A model generated the notes under the pieces. It made no database searches. It was not told the origin of the DNA and worked only from the letters and a program-made list of their open reading frames with translations. A DNA stretch of 64,000 bases. It comes from Nectonema munidae (taxonomy: Eukaryota; Nematomorpha; Nectonematoida; Nectonematidae). The stretch is from assembly GCA_030549495.1 (NCBI GenBank), contig JAUIRK010000923.1, forward strand, positions 558,001 through 622,000. The letters are read 5' to 3'. A program made the translations under genes and the position numbers. Positions 1 through 11,149 of this stretch are shown here, one piece after another. Position 1 is the stretch's first letter. Each line of letters opens with the position of its first letter.

Positions 1-442
1 ATCCCCTAGTTGGGGGTCGGTGGCTTTGATCCTTTCTCTCCACAATTTTCTGTTGAGTGCATCTTTTTCATCTAGCCCAAGCTCCTGGAGTTTTTCTTTT
101 AGCCCATCTTTCCATCTTTTCGCTGTCTTCCTCTGCTTCTTTTGCCATCCACTCCTTTTTCCATCACTTGACGTACTGGATCCTCTTCTTTCTTCCTTAA
201 AATATGTCCGTACCATCGCAACTTATTTCGCTCTGTTACCGCCAACACGCTTACCTCAACTCCTGTCCTTCTTCTAATTACTTCATTTCTTATTTTGTCT
301 TTCAGAGTTTTTCCCAGCATCATTCTCAGCATCTTCATTTCTGTGGTCAACAATCTCTTCTTTCTTTTTGAGACTCCAGCATTCACACCCATACGACATT
401 ACAGGTCTAACCATTGTGGTATAAATTTTTGCGTTTAACTTC
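1..442 (-). mobile_element. LINE fragment, C-terminal end of reverse transcriptase ORF
   Basis: Reading the minus strand gives residues typical of the end of a non-LTR retrotransposon ORF2: a PVMSYGCECWSL stretch (like the RPVLLYGAETW motif), then TERNKLRWYGHILR, a basic GKRSRGRQRK patch, and finally IKATDPQLG. The pieces lie in more than one frame (a shift falls near the YGCECWSL motif and another near the KDG segment), so the copy is dead. It matches the fragment at 12056-12460 in both motif order and last residues. Its 3' end runs off the left edge of the window and its 5' side stops near 442, as expected for 5' truncation. The clade is not certain. Confidence 0.75.
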
Positions 443-453
443 ATCGGCCAAAT

Positions 454-500
454 CCATAATGTATGGATGGCGCATCAAACCCAACAAACTAAAAAACTAA
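454..500 (+). repeat. Dispersed repeat R1, copy 1 (partial)
   Basis: The segment reads ATGTATGGATGGCGCATC followed by an ACAAACTAAA-type tail. Closely similar sequence occurs at 1087-1170 and, inverted, at 6650-6735. This copy starts right beside the LINE fragment and lacks the GC-rich head seen in copy 2. The family is unknown. Confidence 0.55.
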
Positions 501-1086
501 GTTAAGACAATATATATGGATAAATATATAGCCAAAAAATATGGAACTATAAAATATTTTGGGCATTGTTTGAATGATTTTCATGAACAAAATGACATCA
601 AAAGAAGGCTCACGCGAAAATTTAGTAAAAATATTGAACAATTTAGGAAAAAGGAGCCCCCCCCCCCAAACAAAAAGGAAATAAAATAACGCGTTAGTTC
701 ATTGAGACCACTAACTAACTATTGAATGCACCCATTCCAAAAATTTTCCAGATAAGATTTCGATGCTGAAAAAATAGAATTCCCACCAGATAAGTGCAAT
801 TTTTTTTAAATAAACAATTCCTAGTAATATTTTTTAAATAAATAAAATTTATTTTATTAAAATTTGAATGTATATTTTATTCTTAGTGTTATAGAAGTCT
901 CCAACTGTTGTATTTTTTTAAATAGTCATGAATGATTTTTTTTGTTCTTTTCACAAATAATAAAGTTTTTTGTTAGAATTAGGTCATACGATAGTAGTAA
1001 GAGGGTCCTGAGGATAATTTTCTTTATTCAACCTTGTGTACTAAAATAATACTTGCTCTTTATATAGGAATTTTAATTAAAGAAAA
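501..1086. other. AT-rich stretch, no gene seen
   Basis: The sequence is low-complexity and AT-rich, with a run of about 11 C near 657-667. I see no coding signal, RNA gene or repeat boundary here. Confidence 0.5.
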
Positions 1087-1170
1087 TGCCGGGCAACGTG
1101 CAGTTGCCTGTAAACCAGCATAGGTGGCTAATGTATGGATGGCGCATCCAACAACCTACAAACTAAAAAC
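1087..1170 (+). repeat. Dispersed repeat R1, copy 2 (longest)
   Basis: This copy carries the whole shared unit. A small hairpin (GGCAAC, 5-nt loop, GTTGCC) is followed by TGTAAACCAGCATAGGTGGC, then ATGTATGGATGGCGCATC and an A-rich tail. The inverted copy at 6650-6735 matches it over most of this length. The hairpin and A-rich end would suit a SINE-like or Helitron-like end, but neither is established. Confidence 0.55.
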
Positions 1171-3472
1171 CATAAACAACGAACGACGCAAACTGTTTAA
1201 AATAAAACGCCTAATGTGTGAAACTAAAAAAAACAGGCCTTCCATACATTTTTTTCCTACTAAAAATACAAATCCAAATTACACTTTAACAAACATGTAA
1301 ACTTTTTTTACATAAACGTTTTTCATAAAACAGGTTTTTTGATAGGTTTATATTTTCAGTGATTGCTTTTCAATATTTATATTTTTACTTGAATTTTTTG
1401 TTTGATCGCTTTTATATTAAAATTAAATATTGACCTTTTAAAGAGTTTATTAAATTGGATTTTAGAATATTTTTCGCAAATTTAGCTTTACTCATCTTTC
1501 ATTGTATTTTATAAAGACGCTTGTAAGACAAACACTTGCAAGTAAAAGTAAAAAATCGGCATTGGATAAGGCACATTTTGGGAATCTGTGCATCTCTAAT
1601 CGGAAACAATTGTTACTACATTTGAGGACCAGTGTCACAACAGGTCCCAAGGACTGAAAATCCTCTACTTTATATATACTGGCATATTCAGGAGCGGGGC
1701 AATGAGCCAGTAGAGATATTTTAATTCTTAAAATAAAGTATCGATCTTTTATTGTTTGTTTGCAGTTTTTATTTCAAAGTTATTTTTGCAAATAGAAATA
1801 TATTAGAATTTCAATTTAATACGAATTACCTTTAAAGTTTAAACACTTTGAGGACCAGTCATATATATCTACAGTGCCATGCAAAATTGCAGATAAATTA
1901 GGACTAAATTATTAGGCTGTTCTTAATATGTTTTGTACATTTTTTTATATCCATTTTTGAGAAATACCGGTTTTTGCCTTATTTGCAATAGTTCCTGTAC
2001 TTTTAAATTTGAAGAAATATTGATTCTAGATAATCCAAACAGTTTAGGTATAGCTCTTTGACATCTATTTATTAAAAGAGATTCACCGCTATGTCTTCAT
2101 TCTAATGATACTTTAGGCATAATGATCAAATGGAAAAACTAAAGGAAAGAAAGATAAATTTCAAATTTTTATAAAAAAATTAATACTTATATGCTTATAT
2201 TTTTATCATTTAATTCCAAAAAAATTTTTAATATTGTTCTTAGTTTTGGTCGAAAACTCTTGCATTTTCTTGTAATTTGTATATATATATATATATATCA
2301 AAAATCTCCCGTTCTTTGTATTTTCAATGAATAACAGTTAACTATTTTAGATATAATAGATTCGCGCATTTATTATGCGCTTAGATTTTTTGAAAGTAAA
2401 AATACACTAAAAATTTATTTGATATTTTACTTCGTTCAAACGCCACCCACACCCCTTTGTCCGTTCTCTGTAAATATCAGTTGGTGAACGAATCTACTAC
2501 TTATTGATACAGCTTCCTCGCTTTAGTGCCAATTTCTGAGTGTTCACAATTTTCTTTTTTGCTAAACTTCTTCCATATCACCTCATTTCATAAAATTCAT
2601 AATAATTAGATTTCATTATAATCATCGGATATTTGTTATATTCGTGTTTGAATCATATTCAAAGAATATGTTATTTATATTATTATATATACAGTGGTCT
2701 TGCATTGCTTAAGCATTCATCGTGCATACATAAAAATTTTTTAAGTTTTACCAATATTTTCTGTGCTTCAAAGAATGCATATATACAATCAAATAAATTA
2801 GTGAATGCAAAAGTTTTAGTCCTTGAAAACTAAACTAACACACACCAGAGCATATAAATATTAACAGAAGCCAGCATATCGATCTTATACTGAAGAACTT
2901 ATTGTCAACGGTGTAGAAGCATCACTTGAATTATATAGAGCTCCGTAGTGCAGTTGTCTAGCACAGTAAAACGCACCCATTCTAACACCCTCATTTTACT
3001 ACTTTCTCCGTCCATCAACGACTTTTCCATACTCTATACAGTTGACTATCACTTATTCAGAATATTTCGGGTTTATCAGTAGTCAAAAGTTAACTTTATT
3101 TGATTCACAATTGCATCTGTCTAGTTTTGATCTACAAATTTACTTTAAAAATCTGGCTTAATTTGACGTTGAAAGTAATGAATTTTCAAATTGTGCTTCT
3201 AATAAAGAATGTTTTTTAGAGACTTGTTTAGCTTTCATTTTAAATGCTATTTATTTTCAATTTAACGAGGACTTTAATTTTCATCATAAACAAATTTGAT
3301 AAATTTGGGAACAAATTTTACAGCTACCATATACACAGCCAAATCTACTTTAACTAGTTCCAAAATAAAGCAAATTTTTTTTATCAAAAATTTCCATATG
3401 TTGAAAATTTTAGTTATGTATTTGTAGCAGTGTTGGATCAAATACATTTATATTTGCATTTTTAAATCTTAG
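1171..3472. other. Intergenic or intronic AT-rich DNA
   Basis: No supported gene was found. There is a short TA dinucleotide run at about 2278-2298. TTTGAGGACCAGT-like words near 1620 and 1848 resemble the end of the short element at 10512-10575. The missing 5' exons of the receptor gene could lie here or further left, but no YWTD-like or EGF-like codon run was found. Confidence 0.5.
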
Positions 3473-3625
3473 GTTTGGTGTAAAGGTGGTACCGTAGGTG
3501 CTTTCATCGTGAAGACACACTTGCGTCACTTGTATCGAACTATGAAGAAAGTAGGCTTGATGCAGGATTGAACCAAATTACTTGAGCTATCGAAACCCAG
3601 TATCTAACAACCTTACTCACCACTG
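3473..3625 (-). mobile_element. tRNA-derived SINE, copy 1
   Basis: On the minus strand this reads TAAGGTTG(T)TAGATACTGGG, a few bases, a decayed B-box region, and then a body ending in a GGTACC word. The same order is seen in the copies at 42032, 44464 and 60447. This copy has lost the clean GGTTCGATCCC B box kept by the 42-kb copy, so it looks older. Confidence 0.65.
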
Positions 3626-4829
3626 CAACTAGTGCTTCTACTAAGAATTGGGGATGAGGTTTTAGGCTTTTTATATTGGCTTTAAAAGCAAAGCCTCAAA
3701 ACTTCTTTAGCGCACATAATTGATATTTCTAAATTTTACTTGCAAATTTCTAATACGTAAAATGTATACTATTTGTATGCAGCTTGCATTATTATAAGTT
3801 GAATGTTAACATCACCTACAGGTGATTTTCTACAAAAATTCTCTTTCTTTTTTTGATATCGAAAAATCGATTCTGACTTTAAAATCAGTATTTTCCGGCT
3901 TGTCATCCGAACAGGAGAAAAGCAAATTTTTCGGCAGTTCACGTAAACTATGCCTGCGACAATACATTTAATATAATAGCAAAGTTTTAATTTAAAATTT
4001 TTGCCTTTTTTATACGTACAAACTTTTTTAGTTGATATTAAAAATATAGAGAAATAGAGATATAACATATTCAATTTATAAATTTTTGTGATACGTAATG
4101 TGTTGCTGTGAAGTAAACTTCCAGTTAGTGAATTTCACTGCTAAGTTAAAGATATATATTTTTTTAATGTTATTCCCTCCATTCATTCACCAACATTTTA
4201 ATGATACCCTTGTAGTGAGGTATGCCTGAATTTGAAGGGCAGGTTGGCAAAAAATTTCTATGTATTCATTTTCATGCGGGCCCTTCTTTTGCCTACGTTG
4301 CTGTCCCTTTTCTCTTGTCGAGCGAAATAGATCCACAAGAACAAATGTGGAAACCAATAGTGTGGCACAATCGACGCTCTTTATGCAGGAGAGTGTGGTT
4401 TGACTCGGATAAAGAGTTTTTTCTTGATAAATATTTTTTTAATAGACACAAAAGTATAGAAAGAAAGAAAGAAATTTCAAATATCATGGTACGAGGATAC
4501 ATCGAAACTGTAGATTTTATTTTGAAACATTTGACTTGCTTCCCATATCTCATTTAAAGGCAGCATTTTGTTATATACAACCTTTGAATAAAAATCTTTA
4601 ACTTCTTACTCCAACTCTGAAATCATATTCAATTCAAATCGTAACTGATATTTAATGACATTGTTGCTATCATTTTTTATCGTAGAAATGTTGGGCAAAT
4701 TAGCGAAGCAAAAATCCCTATACAATGGCGGATCCTTAAATTGACCATGTGGGGGTGGCAACTTTAAAAAATACTAGTTTTGGTCGTAGTTATATATTGC
4801 TAATATTCCTTTTTTGTCATTTTGTGTAG
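3626..4829. other. AT-rich DNA before receptor exon
   Basis: Two mutually overlapping opposite-strand ORFs near 4222-4557 show no family resemblance and no splice context. Otherwise nothing is recognised. The last part is the 3' end of the intron before the exon at 4830, with a pyrimidine-rich tract and TGTAG acceptor. Confidence 0.45.
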
Positions 4830-5049
4830 TCTTTCCTTAAAAGGAGAAGATGCGTTGAAGAATAAAAGCAAAATTGTGTTATCGGATAAAAGGATGTCTG
4901 CAGGAATAGTTGTTAATTCTAGCATTTCCATGCCTGATGGAATTGCTGTGGACTGGGTTTACAAGCACCTCTACTACACGGACACCGGCTACGATGTTAT
5001 CGTTGTAGCGCAAATGGAAAATGCGTATATGCAAAAAGTTCTAATTAAA
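4830..5049 (+). CDS. LpR: LDL-receptor-family gene (lipophorin receptor/VLDLR-like), propeller exon
   Basis: The exon follows a TGTAG acceptor (phase 2) and ends in AAA before a GTAACT donor (phase 0). It encodes part of a six-bladed YWTD beta-propeller. The run SISMPDGIAVDWVYKHLYYT aligns with the LDLR/VLDLR segment APDGLAVDW...IYWTD, and the end (QKVLIK) joins in frame to [13 protein letters not shown] of the next exon, as in KTLF...PRAIVVDP of LDLR. The YWTD tetrad appears here as YYTD. In LDL receptors this propeller drives ligand release at endosomal pH. The preceding propeller blade, the EGF pair and the class A ligand-binding repeats were not found in the window, so the gene is seen only from its middle onward. 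Confidence 0.8.
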
Positions 5050-5654
5050 GTAACTTTTCTCATTTATTCAATTTTACTACAACTCGCTTCCTCTAAATAT
5101 ATTAAGATTTATTGTATTTACCCTTTTTCAATCTATTTATGCTTTGTTAAGTCTTGTGAATATTACAAGAGTCCTTTTTTGATTTCCAAGTAACAAAAAG
5201 TATTATTTTTTGTTATGTATTGTTTTGCCACATGTTCCCTGCTATTTGAATTTTGTTCGCTAATTTTCTCTTTGTAATGTTGCGTTTCAGAAAAACACAC
5301 AGCCCCAAGTCGTTTTATTATTTGCGATACATTTATACTATTTTCAAAATTCCGCGCGACTTCTCTTTAGGCTTAAAATTTGAAAGTGTAACTCGAAGTT
5401 TTATTTGAATATCTCTTAAACCCGATGGTTTATTATTTTACCCTAATATTAAAGATGAAAAACTTTGTTTGATTAATTAACGATATGATATCAACAAACA
5501 TTTCATTTTAATGTTTTTTTTGATAATAAACTATCAATATAAAAAATAAATAATAATTCATTTTTATTTTCAATAAAAAATTTAGGAGAATATGTTATCC
5601 TAATAATAATTAATAGGTAATGTTTATATGCTATGAAGGATTTCATTTTGAATA

Positions 5655-5802
5655 ACTTTTATTTCGAAATCAAATTTCAATAAGATTAAAATAATTTCTA
5701 ATTAAATTTAAAAGTTTTAAAGTAATTCATTAAAACTTTAAACTTTTAAATTTAATTGAAAATTATTTTAATCTTATTGAAATTTGATTTCGAAATAAAA
5801 GT
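5655..5802. repeat. 148-bp near-perfect palindrome (hairpin)
   Basis: The left arm begins ACTTTTATTTCGAAATCAAA and the right arm is its reverse complement, ending TTTGATTTCGAAATAAAAGT. The arms are about 68 bp each with only a few mismatches, around a loop of about 10 bases centred near 5728. It is almost pure AT. It could be a foldback-type MITE. Being intronic, it would make a long RNA hairpin in the pre-mRNA. Confidence 0.9.
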
Positions 5803-6061
5803 AATTTCATCAAGGCTAACGTTATAAAGTTATGCAAATATCTTGTAGATAGGAGAGTTGTTAACTTTTTAAAATGAAAATTTGGTGGTATAGTGAGATT
5901 GTGGAATTTGATGGAGTAGTCTTCTTTATATGATTGGTCTTTTTATTTGCTAAAAACCTAACCTCTTCAACTGAAATGGTTTTTGAAAAGAGGGTTCTTT
6001 TCCAAAAACTGCCTGAAGCTTTACTTCGTTTGAAAATTGTTATAAAGTGTATACTCTAAAT

Positions 6062-7223
6062 TAGAGGTGTACCGAATATTTGGTAACTATTCGGTCATTT
6101 TTTTCACTATTCGGTATTCGGCCTTTTTGTGGACTATTCGGTACCGAATAGTTTTATATTATACGGGTATTTTACCACCACCATGTGGCTCATCAGGCTA
6201 CTTAAATGGCTATAGCTATACCTTTATGGCTTTTTTGAACAACTTTATTAATTAAATGCAAACAAGAATATGAACACAAATAAAACATAAGAATATGAAC
6301 AGAAAAAATGAAAAAGTAAATGGCTAATGCAAACATGAATATGAACACAAAAAGTAAATACGGCTTAATACCTAGTCAGAAGACTCATTAGTCAGTACTG
6401 TACTTATATTGATAAATTTTGACATTCAAAGTTGTTAGAGATCCACTGTGCTGTTAAGCTTATCAATGGAAAGTTTGCTGTAGTGGCAGTCCATATATCT
6501 GTTGTTAAAGAAATAAAATTTGCTGCTAGTATCTCAGCTTCAACTTTCTTAAATAGCTGATCATATATATTTGGGACAATCTTATCAGAAAAATATCTCC
6601 TACATGGTGGAATACTATATTTAGGGCAAATTTTTTTCATAAGGCGTTTGAAACCTTATAGTTTGTGTAGGTTGTTTGATTCGCCTTACATACATAAGCC
6701 ACCTATTCTGGTTTACAGGCAACTACACGTTTGAAACCTTCATTTTCAACAACTGAAAATGGCTGTGTATCTACAGCAATCATCTCCAATTAATTTGTGA
6801 AGTTCAACAGCTCTATGGTCATTTATGTTCCATATTTTCTTTCTCTCCAGAAAGAGAGATTTTTTGCAATCCTTCCCCCTCTTGAAACCTTGTCATTGCA
6901 TAAATTACACAAACAGTATGTTGGATCATTTTCACGAGGCTTAAAATATTTCCATACGACACTGCGACTTTGAGACATTTGAAAGTTCAAACTATAATTG
7001 TATTTCTAATTATGAATATTATGTAATGAACAATCCTTATAATTGCTAGGTAAGAGTTTCTAAAAAGATAAAAATAAAATATACAATTAATATAAACATA
7101 AAAATGGCTAAAACAACATAAAACATATAGACATAAAAGAATATTATGTGTATTCGGCCATTACCGAATAGTATACAGCCTAGTATTCGGTATTCGGCAA
7201 AAATGCTGTTCGCTGCATCTCTA
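6062..7223 (-). mobile_element. hAT DNA transposon (ZBED type), decayed
   Basis: Terminal sequences TAGAGGTGTACCGAAT (left) and TAGAGATGCAGCGAAC (right, inverted) form imperfect inverted repeats, flanked by an exact 8-bp duplication CTCTAAAT at 6054-6061 and 7224-7231. On the minus strand, about 6860-6990 encodes a BED zinc-finger segment (VVWKYF...YCLCNLCNDKVSRGG). Positions 6404-6640 encode a later transposase segment with PCRRYFSDK and ISLTTDIWT, typical of ZBED/hAT proteins. Most of the transposase between and beyond these parts is missing. A copy of repeat R1 sits between them at 6650-6735. At 1162 bp it is far shorter than an autonomous hAT element. Confidence 0.85.
6650..6735 (-). repeat. 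Dispersed repeat R1, copy 3, inside the hAT element
   Basis: The reverse complement reads GTTGCCTGTAAACCAG, then AATAGGTGGC, ATGTATG and AACAACCTACACAAAC, matching the repeat at 1087-1170. It separates the two recognisable transposase segments of the surrounding hAT relic, so it entered after that element. Confidence 0.65.
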
Positions 7224-7231
7224 CTCTAAAT

Positions 7232-7945
7232 TAGAGATGTATTGGATATCCGCATATGCGGATTATCCGAGGATTTTTTTCCTGTTAACATCCGCATTCG
7301 TAATTTAAAATCATTACATTATACTTTTCTAATTTTTACATTATAACTACTTTTCTCGATCCGAGATTCAAAAGTAAATTATTGTTCACCAATTTTGAAA
7401 CAACAAATAAAGTAAAAACTTTCCTTTTGAATTTATATGATGAGGATAAGATTGATAATAGTAATGTAAAAGTAAAAAGCTGCAAAAAATGAAGAAACGT
7501 GCTAATGAAGTTTATACCTCTTTCAATGAAGCTATGGACTCTATTCTAAACTCTAGTAGTGAAGAAGAAAACGAGAAAGAAAATGTAGCTTTAATGAAGA
7601 AATAACAAAGTATCAAAAAGAATCGTTCCATATAATTGCTTAGATTGGTGGAAAACTAAAAAAGAAGAATTTCCATTTTTATCAAAAATTGCATGTCATT
7701 ATTACCTTACCTGGCCTTCTAACACTGTTAAAAGCTAGAAGGATGATTTCGGTTTTTTTACATTGGTGGATTAAAAACAGTAAAAATGTAAAAAAGGGAT
7801 TAAAATAGTAAGATACTGTAAAATATAAAACATAATTTTTTAAACATATTTTATATCCGCATAAAAATTTATTTTGGATATCCGCTAGGATGTGAAATCT
7901 AATATCCGCGGATGTAAAAAAAATTACATTAGATAAATCTCTACA
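7232..7945 (+). mobile_element. Second hAT DNA transposon, decayed, adjoining the first
   Basis: The left end TAGAGATGTATTGGATATCC and the inverted right end TGTAGAGATTTATC are loosely related. The 8 bases beyond the right end (GTCTAAAT, 7946-7953) differ by one from the CTCTAAAT on the left (7224-7231), consistent with an ageing target duplication. Plus-strand codons near 7630-7735 give DWWKTKKEEFPFLSKIA followed by a WPSN segment, the start of the hAT dimerisation region (consensus WW...P.LS..A). The frame breaks just before this and a stop ends it, so it is not functional. A repeated ATATCCGC(G)GAT word marks both ends. Confidence 0.75.
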
Positions 7946-10134
7946 GTCTAAATATGTTAATTTTCTTAGAACTGAAATATTAATGAAAATTTGTTCAAAA
8001 AAGCTTGAGAATAATGAAAGCAAAATTTATTTTTACAAAGATATTCATTAAAAAGACATTTAATCCTTTGATTGAATATTTATTGAATTTTGGAGAATGT
8101 GTAAAATGGAAACAAGTAACAAAGATTCAGAATTTCACTTTGTATATTGTCGAGCTTTCAATCAAGAATTTTGCTTGCAACATTTTGAAAATGAAGCGTA
8201 TGCAGAATTAAGATAAAATCGAAAAGAACCCATCCATGAGTAAAAGTGCACGAGAAAGAATATATTGAGGAATTATAAAAATCGTTTTTTCAAGGGTAAA
8301 AATTGATAGATTTGAATGCTCAGATTGTTGATTAGTTATCTGTTCAGTTAGATAAATAGCTATTCACTTATTTAGGGAGATAGTTAGATAATTTTTCAGT
8401 TATTCAACTGGTTAGTTTATTTGTCATTTCACTCCTTTGGATTTTTGTCACTCTTTTGATTTGTCAATTGATAGCTGCCCATTGTATCGTCCTTTGTGCT
8501 AAGCCATTGTGTTGAAAACGAAAGGCCCTTTTTTGCTGCATCATTTTTATTTCGACTCTTCGTTCAAATACGTGGGTAAGAACTTTAAATCGTTTGTACT
8601 TTCTATCAAAGGTTTTATTATTAAAATAAAAAACACCTAAAATGTTTTAAAAAAAAAGAGAAATCACGTAAATATATGTAAAATTAGCTTTGATTTCAAA
8701 AAATTTATAAATTTATGTTTTAGTTCGCCTATCCTAAAAGATGTATATTTATATTTAATGCTTCTTGGTATATGAAAGATAACACGCAACTTGCGCACAT
8801 CATGAACATGTCGCCTATATTTATACATAGAAACTGGTTTTAGCCCGTTTTAGAATTTCCGTTATTTTCCAGCCCTTTCCAAAACTTCCGTTTTAGGGGT
8901 GGAGTCTATTTGCAGGGCTTGAAAATTTCACCCGGATTCTGAGTACTTCTGACATTGAAATGATTTACCAAATTAGTTTTTAAAATTCAGTTTAAAGATA
9001 AATCGCTTTAATGTATCCATTAACAAGAAGGAAATCAATATCTGCTAGATTTTGCGTCAATATACCTATGCCAAGAGAACTTTTCAGCTATGCCAAGCCA
9101 AGCCAAGTACAGTTTGGAACTTGTCATTAGATTCATTTTTCTTTGCTTAATTTTAGTTCATTTAGGGCAGCTAAAAGTCCATCTAAAAAGATGAATTCGA
9201 TTTATGTGGAAATATCGAATTTGAAGATAATAAATAAGAATTGAAGATATAAATAAGGAACATGGAAAAATATATATCTTTTCTCTTGCACAGGCAACAA
9301 ACAAGAGAAAGATAAATTACAGTGATAAAACGCTTCAAAAGAGAATACTTTAAACTATTGCATGGTATCTTACAATAAAAATATTAATAAAAATAATAAT
9401 TGACAAGGGTGATCATGGAATCATTTTTAGGGTCAATTTTTTACAAATAAAGTCACCCTTTTTGAGGTCCTTACGTCAGCTTTTGTTGCCCCTACTCATT
9501 GTCTATTAAAATCTTTAAAATATCGTTTATAAAACTTTATCTTTACCTTTGTTTATTGGTAAGGACGGTATTGAATTCGGTCATAGCAAATATCTATATG
9601 ACTTTTATGTGGATAATACGCTTTATCATGTTCAAAATTTTAAACAAATTCAAATGAACATATCATATTTTTCTTCTGAGTTAAACTTAGTGTTTAAACA
9701 GGTGAATTTAATTTAGATTTGAAATTACCACAGCAAATTTTCAAAATATCAAACAAAGTTTGTTGTTATAGAATCAATCGCTGTTAATATGATCTACCGG
9801 AGTGTGAATAGTGATTTTGTGTTTTATACGCAAAGATCCTGAGTTCAAATGCTGCAATTAATCTTTCAACACCAAAAAAAATTATGAATCGTATATGGAA
9901 ACACTCCACGGTTTAACCGTTACGTGATTCCCCTCACTGAAGATTCTAATTTTGAATTTGTTGAGATTAATGAAACAATCTCATCCTCCTGTAAGGTTAA
10001 ATCGCCTGCTTTAAGTATATACAATTTCTTTTATAATTATTTTTCAAAATTCTGGTTAGGTTTGAGAAGACTTACTTCAGCTGCTTATGTCCACTTTAAT
10101 CATACGCTTAGAGTTTCTCAATTCACATTTTTAG

Positions 10135-10300
10135 GATAATTTGGATGAGCCAAGAGCGATAGTGGTAGATCCGAAGCACGGCTGGATCTATTGGACAGAC
10201 TGGGGAGTCAGGCCTAGAATTGAAAGAGCTGGAATGAATGGATATCACAGACACGTTATCGTTTCCGAAAATATTATCTGGCCCAATGGTCTCACAATTG
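10135..10300 (+). CDS. LpR: LDL-receptor-family gene, YWTD propeller exon
   Basis: The exon starts phase 0 after TTTTTAG and ends phase 1 (ATT G) before a GTAAAA donor. It encodes [24 protein letters not shown], a RIERAGMNG segment and IIWPNGLTI. This is almost residue for residue the pattern [17 protein letters not shown]...KI...G.NG....L......WPNGITLD of LDLR and VLDLR, so it is one full propeller blade. An alternative is another family member such as an LRP, but the following exons carry the short LDLR/VLDLR-type ending. Confidence 0.9.
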
Positions 10301-10944
10301 GTAAAAAATTTTCTTCCATTTCTTTAATTTTTTGGTAGATTTCAATTTTTAACTCCAATGTTAATAAAAATCGCAATATGACAAAGTTATTAAAGCTTTT
10401 ATGATATTGACAGAAGTGGATTCAATTAAGAGAAAAGGGGTAGATATTCGTCGTGTTCCTCTCTCTCTCTCTCTCAATACTATATGAGTAATCCTTTCAT
10501 AATTTCGTTAACTCTCTGAGGACCCGAATATTTAAGACTCCTTCGGACACTGGAGTCTGACTGGTCCTCAAGGGGTTAAGCCAACTGTAAATAACATTAT
10601 ATATACTGAATGTAAAATTTCTATTAAATTATTATTGATCTTTTCAACAAAAAAAGCACATTTTGTATTAAGAAAATAATTCTATGTAAATTGAAAACGT
10701 TGAGTAAATCTTTCATTTAACAAAATACCAGCAATAATATTTCTGTCACTATGACCTTTTTCAGATATATATGACATAAAATGAAAGCGTGGAGTGTCTT
10801 GCTTGCTGAGTGTTGAGAGGGATTATTGGTGCTGATCGTAAAGAGATTACTTTAGGTTAATCACATATCTACTTGTTCTAACCCTAATTTTTTTACCTTT
10901 GTGTAGCACGTGCATATGTATTTCATTTACTTATATGTCTTTAG
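10301..10944 (+). other. LpR: Receptor intron, 644 bp
   Basis: The phase 1 intron has donor GTAAAA and acceptor CTTTAG. It contains a short CT repeat near 10459-10477 and a 64-bp TTAA-flanked element at 10512-10575. Nothing else was recognised. Confidence 0.8.
10512..10575. mobile_element. Short TTAA-flanked inverted-repeat element
   Basis: TTAA at 10508-10511 and again at 10576-10579 flank 64 bp whose ends are inverted repeats: CTCTCTGAGGACC on the left, GGTCCTCAAGGGG on the right. Inside is a second small inverted repeat, AGACTCC...GGAGTCT. The layout (TTAA, ends near CYC...GGG, subterminal palindrome) is that of the TTAA MITE families elsewhere in the window, but this one lacks their GCAGACGA body motif. 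Confidence 0.65.
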
Positions 10945-11084
10945 ATTATGTGGATAAAAGACTTTTTTGGGTAGATGCTAAATTGGATCAGATTATTTCA
11001 GCGGATTTAGATGGGCAGAACAGGCGCGTAGTTATTGACTCCTCATCTTTGATAAAGCATCCTTTTTCCATCGCTGTCTTTGAA
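10945..11084 (+). CDS. LpR: LDL-receptor-family gene, YWTD propeller exon
   Basis: The exon starts phase 1 after CTTTAG, so the split codon with the previous exon is G|AT (Asp). It ends phase 0 (GAA) before GTATTT. It encodes DYVDKRLFWVDAKLDQ, then ADLDGQNRRVVID and HPFSIAVFE. LDLR and VLDLR have D....RLYWVDSKL...S.D.NG.NR......HPFSLAVFE at this point. The match of both junctions with the family sequence makes the splice sites convincing. The upstream in-frame codons from 10899 are intron read-through. Confidence 0.9.
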
Positions 11085-11149
11085 GTATTTCTACTGAATG
11101 TCAGTAGTATAAAGCATCATTTTAAAACGTACATTTCTTACACTCCTAG

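Larger units (their letters stand above)
5050..10134 (+). other. LpR: Receptor intron, about 5.1 kb
   Basis: The intron runs from the GTAACT donor at 5050 to a pyrimidine-rich acceptor ending TTTTTAG at 10134, and it is phase 0. It holds a 148-bp palindrome (5655-5802) and two adjoining hAT elements (6062-7945). The remainder, including 7946-10134, is AT-rich with no supported coding content. The ORF at 9924-10139 just before the acceptor shows no family resemblance. Confidence 0.75.

Noticed and set aside
4222-4557. A 111-codon plus-strand ORF before the receptor exon
   Set aside because: It has no recognisable domain, and an equally long frame lies opposite it. It does not encode the missing propeller blade.
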